Part shown: positions 61,301-64,000 of the stretch, in pieces | Numbering within the stretch: the stretch's first letter is position 1 | Layout: every line of letters begins with the position of its first letter | Assembly (NCBI GenBank): GCA_035222895.1 | Contig: JAVYIG010000068.1 | Location: 1-64,000 of the forward strand | Direction: 5' to 3' | DNA: 64,000 nt | From: Strongylocentrotus droebachiensis | Taxonomy: Eukaryota > Echinodermata > Echinoidea > Camarodonta > Strongylocentrotidae | The notes under the pieces: generated by a model | Told to the model about the DNA's origin: nothing | The model's input: the letters and a program-made list of their open reading frames with translations, nothing else | The model's database searches: none | Made by a program: the position numbers and the translations under genes

Positions 61301-63787
61301 ATAATACAATTCTTGTAGGATCTGCTTTTACCATGATTTGTTGTAAAACTATCTCCTATTCGACTATATTTGAGTGCATAGTGGATATTGAGAAAAGACT
61401 TCAACAAATTGTACAACATGTACAGATCATGGCATTTGATATGATGAAGAACTTTGATTTAATGTAAACATCACATAATTGTAAACAATGAATGCTAAGA
61501 AGTTAAACTTTTTTTAAAGTGCCTTTTCTATTTTCTCTTTCTTGCAGGGGCTGTACAGATGTGATCTGTTGTATTCTTTTCATAATATGCATTGGCGGTC
61601 TGGGTGTAGTGGGCTACCTTGGTAATTGAATGTACATTATTCATGTTTTTTTAAAATAAATTAGGTTAAAAGATTAGAAGGGAATTGTGTGTAACAATCT
61701 GCAAGGTTTGGAAACATATGTGACTTCAGAAGGTCATGGCAACTGAACAACTAAACTTAACATCCCTATTAAAATGTAGTACTTTAATAATAAAAGAAGA
61801 AGATGTATGTAGCAGTAGTAGTTGTAATAGTAGTAGGACTATTAGTATAATTTGTAGTAGTAAAAGCAGCAGTAGTAGTAGTGGTGGTAGTGGTGGTGGT
61901 GGTGGTAGTGATGGTAGATGTAGATAGCCAGGGAGAGGCTAAGAGAGATGGACAAATAGAGAGATATACACTGTACACATGTATATGATATTAAAAGGAC
62001 AGAGGTACAGAGAGGTACAGAGAGGGAGAAAGGAAAGAAATATGTGGAAATGGGGAAAGAAAGAAAGAGAGAGAAAGAGATGAAAAATATACCACGGAAG
62101 TCGACACATAATCAATGGCCTAGCTGTCATACATGTACATGTAGGTATATTTTGTTAGTGTTGGGATAAACCTTAGAAAAAACTCCAGACATGCACCTCT
62201 CAGTCTTTGCCCTCATTCCCACCAGGTATATCTTTGACCCCGTTCTCACTCACGTCGTTGGAGCGCTCTGGAGCGCTCTAACTAAGACCCGCTCCTCAGG
62301 AGCGGTTCTTAGGTGAGTGAGAACGCTCAAAGTGGTCCAGGAAGCGGACTTCTGGACCGCTCCAGAAGTCCACCTTTCGAGGTGGTCTTGAGGAGCGGGT
62401 CTTATTAAGAGCGCTCCAGAGCGCTCTAACGTGCAATGTGAACGGAAAGCGTACTTTGAGCGGAAGTGAGCTAGTGACGTTGCGTGCGAAACATGTAGTA
62501 CGGTACATACGCTTTGGATTCCGCGCGCGAAAAAATTGACCCGCCTACCTGAGCTGCCATAGCAACAAGACCACTTTGACTCGTGGAGCGGTTTGAGCCA
62601 TAAAAACTGCTCGGAGTGTGAACGCTCGCAAACCGTTCCTCAAGATCCGTTCCTCTGGAGCGGTCTGGAGCGGTCTAACTTGGAGCGCTCTCAAAGTGAG
62701 TGAGAACGGGGTCTTTGTCAATTTTCAAAAAAAATTCAAATTGAGTTGTGACTGAATATAGATACAGTGTTTGTTGAATTATAATGTAATCAACCTCTTC
62801 TTCTTTCAGCCTGGACCCAGGGTAATCCCATTAGTCTCATCAAACCAACAGACAGTGTGGGGAATATCTGTGGCTACTCAGATACGGTCACGTAAGTTAT
62901 TTATATGATTTGTGGGGTACCACAGGGCACATTTTTAGAACCATTTTTTTTTTTAATTGAACACACTTTATACACAAACAATTTCAGGGTGGAATCAGTA
63001 TGTTTGATTGCCGATTGAAGGATTTTTTTCATTGAATTTTAAATTTCATTTCGTCAGTCCAAAGACTGATGATGGGTACAATACAATGTACATGTTTAAA
63101 AAAATGATAATAGAATATTCAAACAGTTCAGAAAATGTATATAGATATCTAAAAATAATGGCATTAATGATAAGTGTTATCATTAGAATATCTTATAAGT
63201 GAATAGATTGCAATTGTACCTACATCCTGTACATATATTTTCATTGATGAAAGATTATTCTTTTTTTTAGTACTAGAGAAATTGTTATCTTCACTTAAAA
63301 AATAATTATCATAAGAGTAGAACTAATACAAGTTCATTGAGATGGAGAAGATTTGATGAATTAGCGGACCATTACATTATAAAGAATAAACACTGTACAT
63401 ACATCAATAATATATATTCATTTAATTCATCAACGGATATATAACATCCACTTTTTATCTCAATAAGACATATTATTGTTTCCATTTAAAACCAAATGTA
63501 TTTAGATCTGGTAGGTATTTGTATTATCTGTTGCTAATCTGTTGTTATCTGTTGCTAATATGATCTGTAAAGAGCTACATATTTTTACACAAAATTGATG
63601 CTTTTCTAGCTCTCTGCAGATGATATATTATTCATACTCGGAAAGATATATATGTTTATACTTGTATTTTCATTTTTTTAACAAAATGTTTCTATCACAC
63701 AGAGACAAGCCATATTTGTACTTCTTCAATTTCCTTGATTGCCTGAGCTACTCTACTCTCCTCAACATCAAATGTGCCACCACACAG
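52383..63787 (+). CDS. Choline transporter-like protein (SLC44A2/4 type), 5' part
   Basis: SLC44A proteins are multi-pass plasma-membrane and organelle transporters linked to choline and related substrates. Exons: 52383-52446 (MGKKNKVGDGENLTDEED, ending SKY plus the first base of Gly), 60014-60062 (HPTKYDPTFKGPIEN), 61548-61621 (RGCTDVICCILFIICIGG, the first membrane helix), 62810-62891 (WTQGNP...KPTDSVGNICGY) and 63703-63787 (DKPYLYFFNFLDCL...NIKCATTQ). All phases agree and there are no breaks. The KYDPTFKGP block, the Cys pair before helix 1 and the CG...KPYL block are family signatures. The gene continues past the window end. Intron 1 is 7.6 kb. Three other candidate first exons lie upstream. 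The subtype between vertebrate SLC44A2 and SLC44A4 is not resolved. Confidence 0.92.
52816..53326 (-). mobile_element. TTAA-flanked MITE, copy 2 (inverted)
   Basis: This is the same element as 661-1147 in opposite orientation, with TTAA at 52812-52815 and 53327-53330. The right terminus has a short insertion containing GATCTAGACTA inside the inverted repeat. It lies in intron 1 of the SLC44A gene. Confidence 0.82.
53549..53950 (+). repeat. Dispersed SINE-like repeat with (TTA)n start
   Basis: A TTATTATT tract is followed by ACCGCGCTTTTTCCATAAGG and AAAGCGCTTACAG, and later CAGTATCTTGAAGCAGATAC. A related short AGCGCTT-containing stretch lies at 41540-41580. It is non-coding; the family is recognised only from general familiarity. 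Confidence 0.45.
55127..55443 (+). mobile_element. 3'-truncated hAT-type MITE
   Basis: The left end CAGGCACGTACGCAGGGG matches the terminus at 2202, and internal ACAAAATGTCAAATTTTAAA matches 2402-2425. The right terminal repeat is missing and the element ends in a C run. It interrupts a segment that is otherwise related to 29240-29990. Confidence 0.75.
55450..60013. other. Intron 1 of the SLC44A gene, AT-rich with ACATGTA words
   Basis: No exon or RNA gene is recognised. The palindromic word TACATGTA and runs such as ACATGTACATGTACATGTAC (near 58482-58502 and 59565-59600) are conspicuous. Short reading frames here have no coding character. Confidence 0.5.
60423..60913 (+). mobile_element. 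TTAA-flanked MITE, copy 3
   Basis: The ends AGGTAATACAAAGTTTTGG and CCAAAACTTTGTATTACCT are exact inverted copies, with TTAA on both sides (60419-60422 and 60914-60917). This is the best-preserved termini set of the family in the window. It lies in SLC44A intron 2. Confidence 0.88.
61805..61925. repeat. TAG/GTG triplet microsatellite
   Basis: Degenerate AGTAGT and GGTGGT repeats in SLC44A intron 3; no function is seen. Confidence 0.85.
62236..62713. mobile_element. MITE with TIR GACCCCGTTCTCACTCA
   Basis: The ends GACCCCGTTCTCACTCA and TGAGTGAGAACGGGGTC are perfect inverted copies, flanked by TTT on both sides. The interior has many GGAGCGCTCTAAC-type words in both orientations. It lies in SLC44A intron 3, about 100 bp before the exon at 62810. 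Confidence 0.85.
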
Positions 63788-64000
63788 GTATGTGTATCTT
63801 CTGCAAAGAATCCCCCCCCCCCCAAGACAAAAATTGATAAAAGAATACATAATTGGGTTTCTGTTGTACGCAGAAAACTTCAATTTTGTATTCTTTCATC
63901 CTTATAGTTGACTTCAACACATTTGTTTTGAAAATCCTTGCAGAAATCCTCTTTCACATTATGATACAATTTAAGTGAAATCCTTAGCGTTTTAGAGCCC

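Overview
This window looks like nuclear DNA of a marine invertebrate deuterostome, most likely an echinoderm. The evidence is intron-split genes with GT-AG junctions, AT-rich introns, many non-LTR retrotransposon pieces, foldback elements, G/C-homopolymer MITEs and protein families common in such genomes. The species assignment is inference. There are no operons, CRISPR arrays or prokaryotic genes.

Layout. (1) About 285-12365 (+): the last ten exons of a NOX5-type calcium-regulated NADPH oxidase. Its 5' exons lie outside the window, and it carries several frame breaks. Its introns hold a TTAA-flanked MITE, a hAT MITE with a perfect 8-bp target duplication, a duplicated 390-bp block either side of one exon, and a 2.85-kb foldback element that encloses a broken gene fragment. 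(2) 12.4-16.2 kb: two foldback elements with motif-rich arms, one of them sitting in the 3' tail of a LINE. (3) 17.6-64 kb (+): a choline-transporter-like gene (SLC44A2/4 type). Its common exons start at 60014, and I find four separate candidate first exons at 17662, 36525, 43427 and 52383. All four end in an aromatic codon plus the first base of a Gly codon, in the same splice phase. (4) 24.5-31.9 kb (-), inside that span: an intact six-exon gene of about 1077 codons joining a Tudor-like domain, 14-residue repeats, two zinc fingers, a tyrosine-recombinase-like core and a basic Trp-containing C-terminus. (5) 32.5-41.5 kb: a nest of LINE copies in both orientations, including one nearly complete copy. 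(6) 44.7-49.2 kb (+): a two-exon gene with N-terminal Cys/His clusters, a C-terminal FEN/XPG-like nuclease region and a CXC-type cysteine cluster. Its centre seems to be deleted and rejoined out of frame.

How the parts relate. NOX5 and the choline transporter are ordinary cellular genes, of oxidant signalling and membrane solute transport. The two unusual genes at 24.5-31.9 and 44.7-49.2 kb resemble mobile-element or domesticated nuclease/recombinase families, and both sit between the transporter's alternative first exons. The fragment captured in the foldback at 9.45-9.93 kb appears to match the central segment missing from the 44.7-49.2 kb gene. I recognised families by eye from motifs; no database search was possible.
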